Source: a virus. From it: 34,394 nt of DNA. The position numbers and the translations under genes are program-made. The notes under the pieces were generated by a model. The model was given only the letters and a program-made list of their open reading frames with translations, made no database searches and was not told where the DNA came from. Positions 12,654 to 20,562 of the stretch are shown piece by piece. The stretch covers positions 1 through 34,394 of the IMG/VR virus record IMGVR_UViG_3300030107_005422; one strand, 5' to 3'. Each line of letters begins with the position of its first letter. Within the stretch, counting starts at the first letter, position 1.

Positions 12654-12932
12654 ATGGTAGGACGACCATCTAAGAAAATATTTTGTGGAGCTAGACGCAA
12701 ATATGATGGCAATCCTTGCCAAGCAAAAGCTCTTGAAAGTGGTCGCTGTAAATATCATGGTGGTATGAGTACAGGTGCTAAAACTATTGAGGGAAAAAGA
12801 AAATCATATGCCAATTTAAGACAGTATAAAAACAATGCCAAAAGACTTGAAGAATTACTTAGACAAGATCCTGGAGGAGATACAGCTGGGGAATACATTA
12901 ACCTCAATAACAAAACAAAAGGGTTATCCTAG
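12654..12932 (+). CDS. HGGxSTGxKTxEG-motif phage protein
   Basis: 92 aa. Cysteines in CGARRKYDGNPCQAKAL and CKYHGG suggest a zinc site (C, C, C, H), followed by STGAKTIEGKRKS. The HGGxSTGxKTxEG string is a known small phage/bacterial family often near terminase genes; function is unclear. ATG 12654 comes seven bases after the T-run with no Shine-Dalgarno site. The 3' part overlaps the small terminase gene by 98 nt in another frame. Confidence 0.7.
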   Translation: MVGRPSKKIFCGARRKYDGNPCQAKALESGRCKYHGGMSTGAKTIEGKRKSYANLRQYKNNAKRLEELLRQDPGGDTAGEYINLNNKTKGLS

Positions 12933-13281
12933 TTTATCTGCTGTTTACAAATGGATGAGAGAAGATCAAAAGATTGCAGATAAGATTATGGCTGCTAGAG
13001 CTGTTGGAGCTGCAACACATTTAGATCATTGCTTTGATTTATTATCGCAAGATATTAAGCCGCAAGATGTGCAATGGAATCGTGAACGATTGCATCACTA
13101 TCGCTGGGCTGCATCTAAACTCATTGGAGTTTATGGAGATAAGAGTAAGATTGAACAAGATAGCAATGTTACTTACAAGTTTGTTTGGGATGATGGATCT
13201 AATAAGATTGAAGATAAGAGTAAGACAGCTGATGTTGGTATTGTTACAGACAAAGTGAAAGCTCTCGCACCCACGATATGA
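12835..13281 (+). CDS. Small terminase subunit (TerS)
   Basis: 148 aa. An HTH near the N-terminus (TLTSITKQKGYPSLSAVYKWM) is followed by helical DQKIADKIMAARAVGAATHLDH and RERLHHYRWAASKLIGVYGDK, as in Sf6-type small terminases. It recognises the packaging site and recruits the large subunit, which begins 0.4 kb downstream. The C-terminus (YKFVWDDG) has a strand typical for this family. The start lies 98 nt within the preceding gene. No Shine-Dalgarno site is clear. Confidence 0.75.
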   Translation: MPKDLKNYLDKILEEIQLGNTLTSITKQKGYPSLSAVYKWMREDQKIADKIMAARAVGAATHLDHCFDLLSQDIKPQDVQWNRERLHHYRWAASKLIGVYGDKSKIEQDSNVTYKFVWDDGSNKIEDKSKTADVGIVTDKVKALAPTI

Positions 13282-13502
13282 ACTTCGATGATACGCAGCT
13301 TGATACGCAAAGTTTTAATTTTGTTTTGTGAATTGAATTGAACATTGCCTGGCTTATGCGTTAGTCTTGGAATTAATCCTGGATTTACGATTTTAATTAA
13401 TTGAAACCGCAGAAATTGGATGTTTTTTTGAATATATGACAGCCCATATACCCAGAAAAATAGTGTCCGATCTTTTTATATATATATCGGGAGATCAAAA
13501 CA
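13282..13502. other. Intergenic region between TerS and the TerL leader gene
   Basis: 221 bases without a gene. It opens with a tandem repeat of the attP-arm type (13289-13312). Near its end (about 13468-13490) a CCGAT and an ATCGG flank a T/A-rich stretch with alternating TA, and GGGAG at 13489-13493 serves the next gene. A packaging signal here is possible but I see no direct proof. Confidence 0.5.
13289..13312. repeat. Second tandem pair of the TGATACGCA motif
   Basis: TGATACGCAGCT and TGATACGCAAAG lie head to tail at 12-bp spacing. TGATACGCA is the reverse complement of the arm-type repeat around attP, with the same period. Here it lies 6 kb away, next to TerS. Confidence 0.6.
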
Positions 13503-13691
13503 TTGACGTACACAGACGAAAAAAACTTTTACGCATCGTTAATTTATAACGAAGATACAAAAAAAATAACAATAGAGTTCACAGGCTTTAATACAGACTT
13601 AGAGGCTAAGAGCCTTTGTTATTTATTAATGGAGCAATTTGGAATTAACAACATGAATGCTGAAATAGGTATTTCACAGACAGTACATTAA
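13503..13691 (+). CDS. Small protein before the large terminase gene
   Basis: 62 aa from TTG 13503, with GGGAG nine bases upstream. Its TAA shares a base with the terminase start (TAATG). The sequence suggests strand-strand-helix (KITIEFTGFNTD, then LEAKSLCYLLMEQF). No family is recognised. The tight coupling to TerL supports expression. Confidence 0.6.
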   Translation: MTYTDEKNFYASLIYNEDTKKITIEFTGFNTDLEAKSLCYLLMEQFGINNMNAEIGISQTVH

Positions 13692-14974
13692 TGGAAAAGT
13701 TAATATCAATTCCATATACTCCAAGACCGCAGCAACAAGAGCTGCATAACCAATTAAGTAAATACCGCTTTGGTGTATGTGTAATGCATAGACGAGGTGG
13801 CAAAAGTACATTTGGTGTCAATCATCTAGTTAAGTTAGCCTTAACTACTGATAGAGAAAACTTTAGAGGAGCAATGTTTGCCCCGACAAGAGTACAAATT
13901 AAGCTCATAAGTTGGGATATGATAAAAATGTACACCAGGGTAATACCTGGAATGAAGTACAACGAAACAGAATTAAGAGCAGATTTTCCGAATGGATCTC
14001 GAATACAATTATTCGGGGCAGAAAATCCAGATAGCGCCAGGGGGCAGTTTTTTGATTATGTATTCTGTGATGAGTATGCACAGATGGATGAAAGAATGTT
14101 TCCCGAAATAATTAGACCAGCTATTGCTGATCGTAAGGGTGGTGTTTGTTTTATTGGAACGCCAAACGGAATGGATGCTTTTTACGATTTATTTGAAAAA
14201 GCAAAAGTAGATCCAGAATGGTTTACTGTTACCTGGAAAGTATCTGAAACTAAATTAGTGGATGATAAAGAATTAAATCAGATGCGTAAGCTGATGACAC
14301 CCGATCAGTATGAACAAGAAATGGAATGTTCATGGATGGCTAATAGGAGTGGAGCTGTCTTTGCAAAGTTTGTCCAGGAGATAGAAGAAAAGAAACATAT
14401 AACAAGAGTGCCTTATGATCCTGGCTATCCAGTAGATTGCTATTTTGATTTAGGTATCTCAGATAAATGCTGCATAATTTTTATTCAGCAAATTGGAAGA
14501 AGTTTTAACATCATTGATTGTTATCAAAACAACAATGAGGGCTTAGATCACTATGCCCAGGTCATTAGAGAACGAGATTATTTTTATAGGAATTTTATTT
14601 TTCCTCACGATATTGAAACAAGAGAAATGAGTACAGGTAAATCGAGAAAAGAATATGCATATAGTTTGGGGCTTAGACCAGTTAAAGTGTGTCCAAAGCT
14701 ACCCAAAGAGGATCAGATCCACGCTGCACAACTTTTTTTGAGCAAGTGTTGGTTTGATAGTGATAACTCCAAGCCGCTGTTAGATTCGCTTAAATGGTAT
14801 CACCGAAAGTATTTAGATAAACAACGTACCTATTCAAAGCCAGTACACGATTGGAGTTCTCATTTTTGCGACAGTTTTATGACCGCAGCTGTGGCAACAC
14901 AAGAAATGGATTTAAATGATTCAAGACCAAAGCAATTTTTGGCAGATAATAACTATAACCCTTTAGGAGCATAA
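13691..14974 (+). CDS. Large terminase subunit (TerL)
   Basis: 427 aa. The packaging ATPase-nuclease. The Walker A-type loop is VMHRRGGKST (31-40), Walker B is VFCDE (124-128) and motif III is FIGTPNG (154-160). The nuclease domain has YFDLGISD with D253 and D258, and a late acidic HFCDSF. Length and order are normal. It is coupled to the small gene upstream (TAATG) and followed by a proline-rich gene after one base. It pumps DNA into the prohead and cuts it. Confidence 0.95.
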   Translation: MEKLISIPYTPRPQQQELHNQLSKYRFGVCVMHRRGGKSTFGVNHLVKLALTTDRENFRGAMFAPTRVQIKLISWDMIKMYTRVIPGMKYNETELRADFPNGSRIQLFGAENPDSARGQFFDYVFCDEYAQMDERMFPEIIRPAIADRKGGVCFIGTPNGMDAFYDLFEKAKVDPEWFTVTWKVSETKLVDDKELNQMRKLMTPDQYEQEMECSWMANRSGAVFAKFVQEIEEKKHITRVPYDPGYPVDCYFDLGISDKCCIIFIQQIGRSFNIIDCYQNNNEGLDHYAQVIRERDYFYRNFIFPHDIETREMSTGKSRKEYAYSLGLRPVKVCPKLPKEDQIHAAQLFLSKCWFDSDNSKPLLDSLKWYHRKYLDKQRTYSKPVHDWSSHFCDSFMTAAVATQEMDLNDSRPKQFLADNNYNPLGA

Positions 14975-14975
14975 C

Positions 14976-15188
14976 ATGGGATTTTTAAGACCAAAAGCAC
15001 CACCACCCCCGCCACCACCACCACCTAGACCACCCGTGCCTAGTTCAACACCAACCTATCACCAAAAAGCATCAGCATCAAAAGCAATACAAGCATTCCA
15101 GGCTAATCAAACACCAACAGTATTAACAGGGCAACAAGGTTTATTAGATGATCCTAATATTGTTTATAAGAAAAAATTAGGTCAGTAA
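14976..15188 (+). CDS. Proline-rich small protein (TerL-portal link)
   Basis: 70 aa. Residues 7-26 are nearly all proline (two runs split by arginine), then a Ser/Ala/Gln-rich part ends in VYKKKLGQ. AGGAG precedes the ATG by about seven bases, and the stop overlaps the next ATG. Proline-rich proteins at this place occur in marine podoviruses, probably as minor head or portal-linked components. This is inference. Confidence 0.7.
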   Translation: MGFLRPKAPPPPPPPPPRPPVPSSTPTYHQKASASKAIQAFQANQTPTVLTGQQGLLDDPNIVYKKKLGQ

Positions 15189-15847
15189 TGGGTGCAAGTA
15201 CAGCTGGTAAAAAGAAAGGCGGATCTGGTGGATCTGGAGGTCAGTATGGCGGAGGAGAAATAGATAAAGAGGCAATGCAAACTGTGTCGGATAAAGTTGC
15301 AGTAACAAAAGCTGCTGATACTGCTAAAAAAAATGAAATAGCATCTGGCAATCAAATGTATGGCGGAGCTGTTTCAACTGCGATTAATGAAAAATTAGTG
15401 GAGCTGGGTTATGCAAAAAAAACAGGAGGCGGAGGTTATTGGCTTTCATCTGAGGGATGGAAAATGAAATATGGATCTTATACTCCAGGTCAAGCTCAAA
15501 CAGGATCAGCAATGGGTACAGGAGATCACAAAGGAGTTTTAACATCTACAGCAATTTCCCAAGAAATGTTGCAATCACAAAATAAATTAAAAGCAGTAGC
15601 TTTAGGAGCTTTATCCATGGGAATGCCAGGTATCGGAGCAACAGCAATGCGATTAGATGCTGGTAAATCATTAAAAGATGCTGCTACACCAGAAAAAGCT
15701 CACGCAGAATATATGACACAATTTAAAGCAAAAATAAGTGGAAAAAAACCACCGAAAAAATCAACAATTATTTCTGATACTTTAGGAGTTGTAAAAGCAA
15801 CACTTGGTAGTGGAAATGATACAAAAAAAACTGAGTTAGGACAATGA
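15188..15847 (+). CDS. Glycine-rich minor head protein candidate
   Basis: 219 aa. The N-terminus (5-24) is Gly/Ser/Lys-rich and flexible. A helical region with Ala and Lys follows (about 25-60), then GGGGYWLSSEGW and a glycine-hinged segment LGALSMGMPGIGATAM. It lies between TerL and the portal, with TAATG coupling to the upstream gene. A minor virion role is inferred. Confidence 0.65.
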   Translation: MGASTAGKKKGGSGGSGGQYGGGEIDKEAMQTVSDKVAVTKAADTAKKNEIASGNQMYGGAVSTAINEKLVELGYAKKTGGGGYWLSSEGWKMKYGSYTPGQAQTGSAMGTGDHKGVLTSTAISQEMLQSQNKLKAVALGALSMGMPGIGATAMRLDAGKSLKDAATPEKAHAEYMTQFKAKISGKKPPKKSTIISDTLGVVKATLGSGNDTKKTELGQ

Positions 15848-15848
15848 T

Positions 15849-17435
15849 ATGCCAGTTATAGAATTACACAGTAGATATAAAAAATTAGTTGATCTCAGAT
15901 CCAACTGGGAAAACCATTGGCAAGAGATCGCTGATTATGTACTGCCAAAACGAGCAGACATAATAAAAGAGAGAACAAGGGGAGATAAGAGAACAGAACA
16001 GATCTATGATGGTACTGCTCTCCATGCCCTAAATTTATTATCATCCTCCTTACATGGTATGCTTACCAATGCGGCAACTCCCTGGTTTTCTCTTAGATTT
16101 AAACAAGAAGAATTAGCAACAGATGAAAATCAAGAATGGTTAGAGGCTGCTAACCAGGCAATGTATATTGCTTTTGATAGATCTAACTTTCAACAAGAAG
16201 TACATGAATTATATTTAGATCTTTGTGCTTTTGGTACTGCGTGTATGTATATTGAAAATGATCCAAATGATCTTCTTCGATTTACAACAAGACACATTAA
16301 AGAAATTTATATCCAGGAAAACTCTAAAGGTAAAATTGATACTGTATTCCGCAGCTGTAAAATGGCTGCACGAAATATTGTCGAAATGTTTGGTGAGGAA
16401 AATGTTTCTCAACGTATAAAGAAAGCAGCTGATAAAGATCCTTATACAGATCTAACTATCATTCATGCGGTTATGCCAAATGATGCAGCTAACCCGTATA
16501 AAGCAGATAACAAAAGTATGCCTTTTATGTCCGCATATTTCGATCCAGAAGATATGAAGATGATCTCCCTGGGTGGTTTTGAGGAATTTCCTTATTTGAT
16601 TCCTAGGTGGTCAAAATCGAGCTTTGAGGTGTATGGCAGATCTCCCTCCATGATAGCTCTTGCTGACATTAAAATGATTAATAAAATGTCAGAAACAACG
16701 ATTAGAGCTGCACAAAAACAAATTGATCCACCTTTATTAGTTCCCGATGATAGTTTTATCTTACCGATTAAGACTACTCCAGGCGGATTAAATTTTTATA
16801 GATCTGGATCAAGAGATAGAATTGAGCCATTACAAATCCAAGCCAATACTCCTGTTGGTTTAAATATGGAAGAACAAAGACGACAAGCAATTAGACAAGC
16901 ATATTTTGTTGATCAAATATTAATGGAGCAAAATGTTCAAATGACCGCAACGGAGGTAATGAAAAGAAATGAGGAGAAAATGAGATTGTTAGCTCCTGTT
17001 CTTGGAAGATTACAAGCAGAAATGTTAAGACCGCTTATCTCCAGATCTTTTGCAATTCTAATGCGCCAAGGTGCATTACCAGAAGCTCCAGATGATCTAC
17101 AAGGATTAGAGATTGATATTGAATATGTTTCTCCTTTAGCAAAAGCTCAACGAGGTCAAGATGTCCAGGCGATTATACAAGCAATGGAAATCTTATCACC
17201 ATTAAATGAGTTAGCTCCTGTACTGGATATATTAGATACTGATGCAATGGCAAATCATGTTGCAGATGTATTAGGTGTTCCATCTAAAGTTTTACGATCC
17301 GATGGGGAGGTAAAACAAATAAGAGATGAAAGACAACAAGCTCAACAAGCTCAACAAGAATTAAATCAAGCCCAACAAATGGCGGAGGCTGCGGGATCAG
17401 CAACACCAGCATTAAAGGCGGTAACAGGTGGTTGA
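15849..17435 (+). CDS. Portal / head-to-tail connector protein (T7-like)
   Basis: 528 aa, typical for T7 gp8-type portals. It forms the dodecameric ring at the unique vertex through which DNA enters and leaves. Recognisable parts are WENHWQEIADYVLPKR near the N-terminus, DGTALHALNLLSSSLHGML and TPWFSLRF, then EVYGRSPSM and, later, MTATEVMKRNEEKMRLL, a family hallmark. A Gln-rich C-terminal helix precedes the end. It starts one base after the previous stop and overlaps the next gene by 8 nt. Confidence 0.93.
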   Translation: MPVIELHSRYKKLVDLRSNWENHWQEIADYVLPKRADIIKERTRGDKRTEQIYDGTALHALNLLSSSLHGMLTNAATPWFSLRFKQEELATDENQEWLEAANQAMYIAFDRSNFQQEVHELYLDLCAFGTACMYIENDPNDLLRFTTRHIKEIYIQENSKGKIDTVFRSCKMAARNIVEMFGEENVSQRIKKAADKDPYTDLTIIHAVMPNDAANPYKADNKSMPFMSAYFDPEDMKMISLGGFEEFPYLIPRWSKSSFEVYGRSPSMIALADIKMINKMSETTIRAAQKQIDPPLLVPDDSFILPIKTTPGGLNFYRSGSRDRIEPLQIQANTPVGLNMEEQRRQAIRQAYFVDQILMEQNVQMTATEVMKRNEEKMRLLAPVLGRLQAEMLRPLISRSFAILMRQGALPEAPDDLQGLEIDIEYVSPLAKAQRGQDVQAIIQAMEILSPLNELAPVLDILDTDAMANHVADVLGVPSKVLRSDGEVKQIRDERQQAQQAQQELNQAQQMAEAAGSATPALKAVTGG

Positions 17436-17646
17436 TGCTCAAAAATTAATAGAACAACTAAAAAAAGATTACCAACACATCTTTGATACAGATGAGGGTA
17501 AAAGAGTTTTAGCAGATTTACAAAGGCGATGTTTTTTTACAACGAGTACATTTGTACCAGATAATGCAAACGAAACTTTTGTAAGAGAGGGGCAGCGAAG
17601 TGTTGTTCTTCATATTATTAACATGATAACCAAAAAGGAAAAGTAA
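17428..17646 (+). CDS. Bbp19-like small structural protein
   Basis: 72 aa from a GTG at 17428 within the portal's last codons. The pattern IFDTDEGKRVLADLQRRC, then FVPDNANETFVREGQRSVVLHII matches the Bbp19-type family next to portal genes in phage. It is short, helical and likely a minor head protein. The start is uncertain, since no ATG lies near. Confidence 0.7.
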   Translation: MVDAQKLIEQLKKDYQHIFDTDEGKRVLADLQRRCFFTTSTFVPDNANETFVREGQRSVVLHIINMITKKEK

Positions 17647-18498
17647 ATGGAAGAAAATCAGACAACTGCACCAGAAGAAAAAACGGAGCAGCCTGGAGCA
17701 ATCCAAGAAACACCAACACAAGAAACTAATTGGATGTCCTCATTACCAGAAGATCTCCAAGGAAATGAATCATTAAAAAAATTTAGCTCAATTGAATCGT
17801 TGGCAAAAAGTTATGTCAATGCGGAAAGTATGATTGGAGCTGATAAAATGATAAAGCCTAATAAAAATTTTACCGATGAAGATTGGAGTAGTTTTTATTC
17901 AGCAGCTGGGCGACCAGATGATCCAAAAAATTATGAAATTAATTATGAAACAGATAATCCAGAAGCCTTGGATAATTTTAAATCAGCTGTTCATAAAATG
18001 GGATTATCAACATCACAAGCCCAGGGCATTTTAGATTATTATAATGAAATGAATAAAGGTGCATCTGAGGCTTTTACAAGAGATTTAGAACAAAAAAAAC
18101 ACCAGCAAGAATTAGAAATGCGAAAAGAATTAGGACAACAATTTGATCCTAGTGTAATGAAAGCAAGACAAGCAGCTCAAACTTTTGCTAGTGAAGAAAT
18201 ACTTAACATACCTTTAGCGGATGGATCTACATTTAAAGATCATCCAGCTATTATAAAAATGTTTATGGGTATTGCTGATAAAATGGGCGAGGATGTTATT
18301 CGTGCTGAGGGTGATGCAAGTTTCTTATCACCAGCAGATATTGATAAACAAATTGCTGAATTAACACAACCGAATATGCCTTACTGGAGTAAAACACATC
18401 CAGACCATGATAAAGCAGTAGCACAAGTATTAGAATTACGGGAAAAGAAACCAAGAGATAATCCCGAAATAAGTTTCCAACCAGCGATGGGTGGATAG
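17647..18498 (+). CDS. Scaffolding protein
   Basis: 283 aa, acidic and helical. The Gln/Glu/Pro-rich N-terminus is followed by SLPEDLQGNESLKKFSSIES, then KSYVNAE and GRPDDPKNYE, typical of phage head-scaffold proteins; the C-terminus has a helical charged end. It lies between portal and coat genes, the usual place. It guides coat assembly and leaves before DNA packaging. No protease domain is seen. Confidence 0.85.
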   Translation: MEENQTTAPEEKTEQPGAIQETPTQETNWMSSLPEDLQGNESLKKFSSIESLAKSYVNAESMIGADKMIKPNKNFTDEDWSSFYSAAGRPDDPKNYEINYETDNPEALDNFKSAVHKMGLSTSQAQGILDYYNEMNKGASEAFTRDLEQKKHQQELEMRKELGQQFDPSVMKARQAAQTFASEEILNIPLADGSTFKDHPAIIKMFMGIADKMGEDVIRAEGDASFLSPADIDKQIAELTQPNMPYWSKTHPDHDKAVAQVLELREKKPRDNPEISFQPAMGG

Positions 18499-18621
18499 AT
18501 CATAACCGAAAGGCGATCAAGACAACTGGGAAAGACTAGAAATCCAAAAGATTTAAAATCCAGGAATGCCCCATGGTGGATAAGCAGACCGATTTAACTT
18601 AACTATGAAAGGAAAATTGTT

Positions 18622-19482
18622 ATGTCAGTAAATGTAACAACTTCTTTTGTGGAGCAATATTCCGCTAATGTTCAAATGCTTTCCCAGCAAATGGGATCAG
18701 TATTAAGAGGAGCAGTAGATGTTGAATCAATCAAAGGCAAAAATGCTTTCTTCGAACAAATCGGGAAAGTTACTGCCCAAGTGCGAACTTCAAGACACGG
18801 AGCAACTCCACAAATCGATACTCCTCACTCAAGACGTAGATTAAATACTGCGACTTACGAGTGGGCAGACTTGATTGATGATGCGGACAAAATCCGTATG
18901 TTAATCGATCCAACTTCTTCTTATGCTAAAGCAGCAGCTGCGGCAATGGGGAGAGCGATGGATGATGTAATAATTGCAGCAGCTTTAGGATCAGCAGATA
19001 CAGGTGTATCTGGTGGAACTTCTACTGCATTACCGAGCAGCCAAAAAATTGTTCATGGTAGTGCTGGATTAACAGTTGCTAAATTATTATCCGCTAAGAA
19101 AATCCTAGATGAAAACGATGTAGATCCGTCTATAAAAAGATACTGCGTTGTTGCTCCAGAACAAGTGGAAGATCTTTTAAATACAACTGAGGTGAAATCA
19201 TCTGATTACAACACAGTTAAAGCTCTTGCACAGGGAGATTTAAATACATTTTTAGGATTTACTTTCTTAACATCTAACAGACTTACAGAAGATGCAACTC
19301 CAGACCGACAGGTTATTGCTTTTGCATCTGATGGTATCAAGTTAGGTATAGGGAAAGATATAACCGCAAAAATAAGCGAAAGAGATGATAAATCTTATTC
19401 TACGCAAGTTTACTACTCAATGGATTTGGGTGCTACTCGTATGGAAGAAGAAAAAGTTGTTGAAATCGCTTGTGAGGAATAG
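18622..19482 (+). CDS. Major capsid protein
   Basis: 286 aa with an HK97-type capsid pattern: VEQYSANVQMLSQQMGS at the N-terminus, then FFEQIGKVTAQVRTSRHG, WADLIDDADKIRMLIDPTSS and AAAAMGRAMDDVIIAAALG as long helix, ending in an ATRMEEEKVVEI strand. AAAGGA lies about eight bases before ATG. A 123-base gap precedes it, in which I see no gene. It is probably the most abundant protein; codons with C here hint at high expression. Confidence 0.9.
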   Translation: MSVNVTTSFVEQYSANVQMLSQQMGSVLRGAVDVESIKGKNAFFEQIGKVTAQVRTSRHGATPQIDTPHSRRRLNTATYEWADLIDDADKIRMLIDPTSSYAKAAAAAMGRAMDDVIIAAALGSADTGVSGGTSTALPSSQKIVHGSAGLTVAKLLSAKKILDENDVDPSIKRYCVVAPEQVEDLLNTTEVKSSDYNTVKALAQGDLNTFLGFTFLTSNRLTEDATPDRQVIAFASDGIKLGIGKDITAKISERDDKSYSTQVYYSMDLGATRMEEEKVVEIACEE

Positions 19483-19492
19483 GAGGTAGATT

Positions 19493-19933
19493 ATGGCTAG
19501 TGTAAAAAGTGTAAACATAACTAATCTTGATGCATCTCCTAGTGTGATGATTGATTCAAATAATTCATCCAGCCCAATTATGGTTTGGCATGATACTTAT
19601 GAGGCATCATCACTTGCGAGTGGATCAGATATAACTATTGCAAGAATCCCAGCGGGAGCAACTATTCACGATGTAATTGTGAAAGCAGATGCTCTTGGTG
19701 GATCTTCAACTTTAAAAGTCGGTGATTCTGGTGACGATGACAGATACTTAGCTGCTGTCGGCACATGGAATGCTGCTGGACAATGTCAATCTATGTTAGC
19801 TGGATCAACAGCTGCTAATACCGCTGTTGCGGGATTGGGTTACAAAGTTTCTGCAAGTACCGATTTAAAAATTACTACTGGTGGTGCTACCATTAGTGGT
19901 ACAATTTATTTCTGGGTATATTACTCAATTTAA
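19493..19933 (+). CDS. Probable capsid decoration or head fibre protein
   Basis: 146 aa, rich in Ser, Thr, Ala, Gly with beta strands (SVMIDSN, ITIARIPAGATIHDVIV, TDLKITTGG, IYFWVYYSI). There is a strong AGGAGG seven bases before the ATG and only ten bases after the capsid stop. Such beta-rich proteins downstream of capsid genes usually decorate the head. An intrinsic terminator follows directly, so head genes end here. The role is from context. Confidence 0.7.
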   Translation: MASVKSVNITNLDASPSVMIDSNNSSSPIMVWHDTYEASSLASGSDITIARIPAGATIHDVIVKADALGGSSTLKVGDSGDDDRYLAAVGTWNAAGQCQSMLAGSTAANTAVAGLGYKVSASTDLKITTGGATISGTIYFWVYYSI

Positions 19934-19938
19934 ATAAT

Positions 19939-19961
19939 AAGGGGGCTTTGCCCCCTTTTTT
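19939..19961 (+). terminator. Intrinsic terminator after the head genes
   Basis: GGGGGC pairs with GCCCCC around TTT, extended by AA/TT, followed by six T. It is the strongest hairpin in the window. It should reduce transcription from the capsid genes into the tail genes, which probably need read-through or partial termination. Confidence 0.9.
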
Positions 19962-19989
19962 AATCAATAAATAACAGGTTTAAAATAAA

Positions 19990-20559
19990 ATGGCATCGAC
20001 AGTAGAAATGTGCAACTCAGCATTAAATATGTTGGGAGCATCCAATATTATATCTCTTACAGAAGATAGTAAAAACGCAAGGTTACTTAACCAGCGATAT
20101 GTATCAGTAAGGGATGCAGTATTTCGTTCACACAATTGGAATTGTTTAATTAAAAGAGTTGAATTAGCAGCAGATACAGACGCACCCGTTTTTGAATTTA
20201 CATATCAATATACATTACCCAGCGATTGCATAAGGGTAATTAGAACACAATACTCTAATGAGGTTGATAGTGATATTTTTAAAATAGAGGGTAGAAAATT
20301 ATTAACAGATGAATCAGAAATTAAAATTGTTTATCTAGCAAGAATTACTGATGTTAATGAATATGATTCTTTATTACAAGAGGCTATTGCAGCAAGACTA
20401 GCTGCGGAACTTGCCTATGCAATTACGCAATCGAATTCTGTAACGCAAGTAATGCAAGGAACTTACGAAAATAAAATACGAGAGGCTAGGTTTATGGATG
20501 CTACCGAGGGTACAGCTGATAAATTAGAGGCTAACGAATTTATAACATCAAGGTTTTAA
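19990..20559 (+). CDS. Tail tubular protein A-like (T7 gp11)
   Basis: 189 aa. Typical features are MCNSALNMLGA at the N-terminus, RYVSVRDAVFRSHNWNCL, then FTYQYTLPSDCIRV and IKIVYLARI, and a helix LQEAIAARLAAELAYAI. This is the gatekeeper ring under the portal of T7-like phage. Its gene is immediately followed by the nozzle gene. Confidence 0.88.
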   Translation: MASTVEMCNSALNMLGASNIISLTEDSKNARLLNQRYVSVRDAVFRSHNWNCLIKRVELAADTDAPVFEFTYQYTLPSDCIRVIRTQYSNEVDSDIFKIEGRKLLTDESEIKIVYLARITDVNEYDSLLQEAIAARLAAELAYAITQSNSVTQVMQGTYENKIREARFMDATEGTADKLEANEFITSRF

Positions 20560-20562
20560 TTT

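Noticed and set aside
18499-18621. A small gene or hairpin in the gap before the capsid gene
   Set aside because: No frame with a start and ribosome site and no stable hairpin is seen; only the AAAGGA site of the capsid gene is supported.
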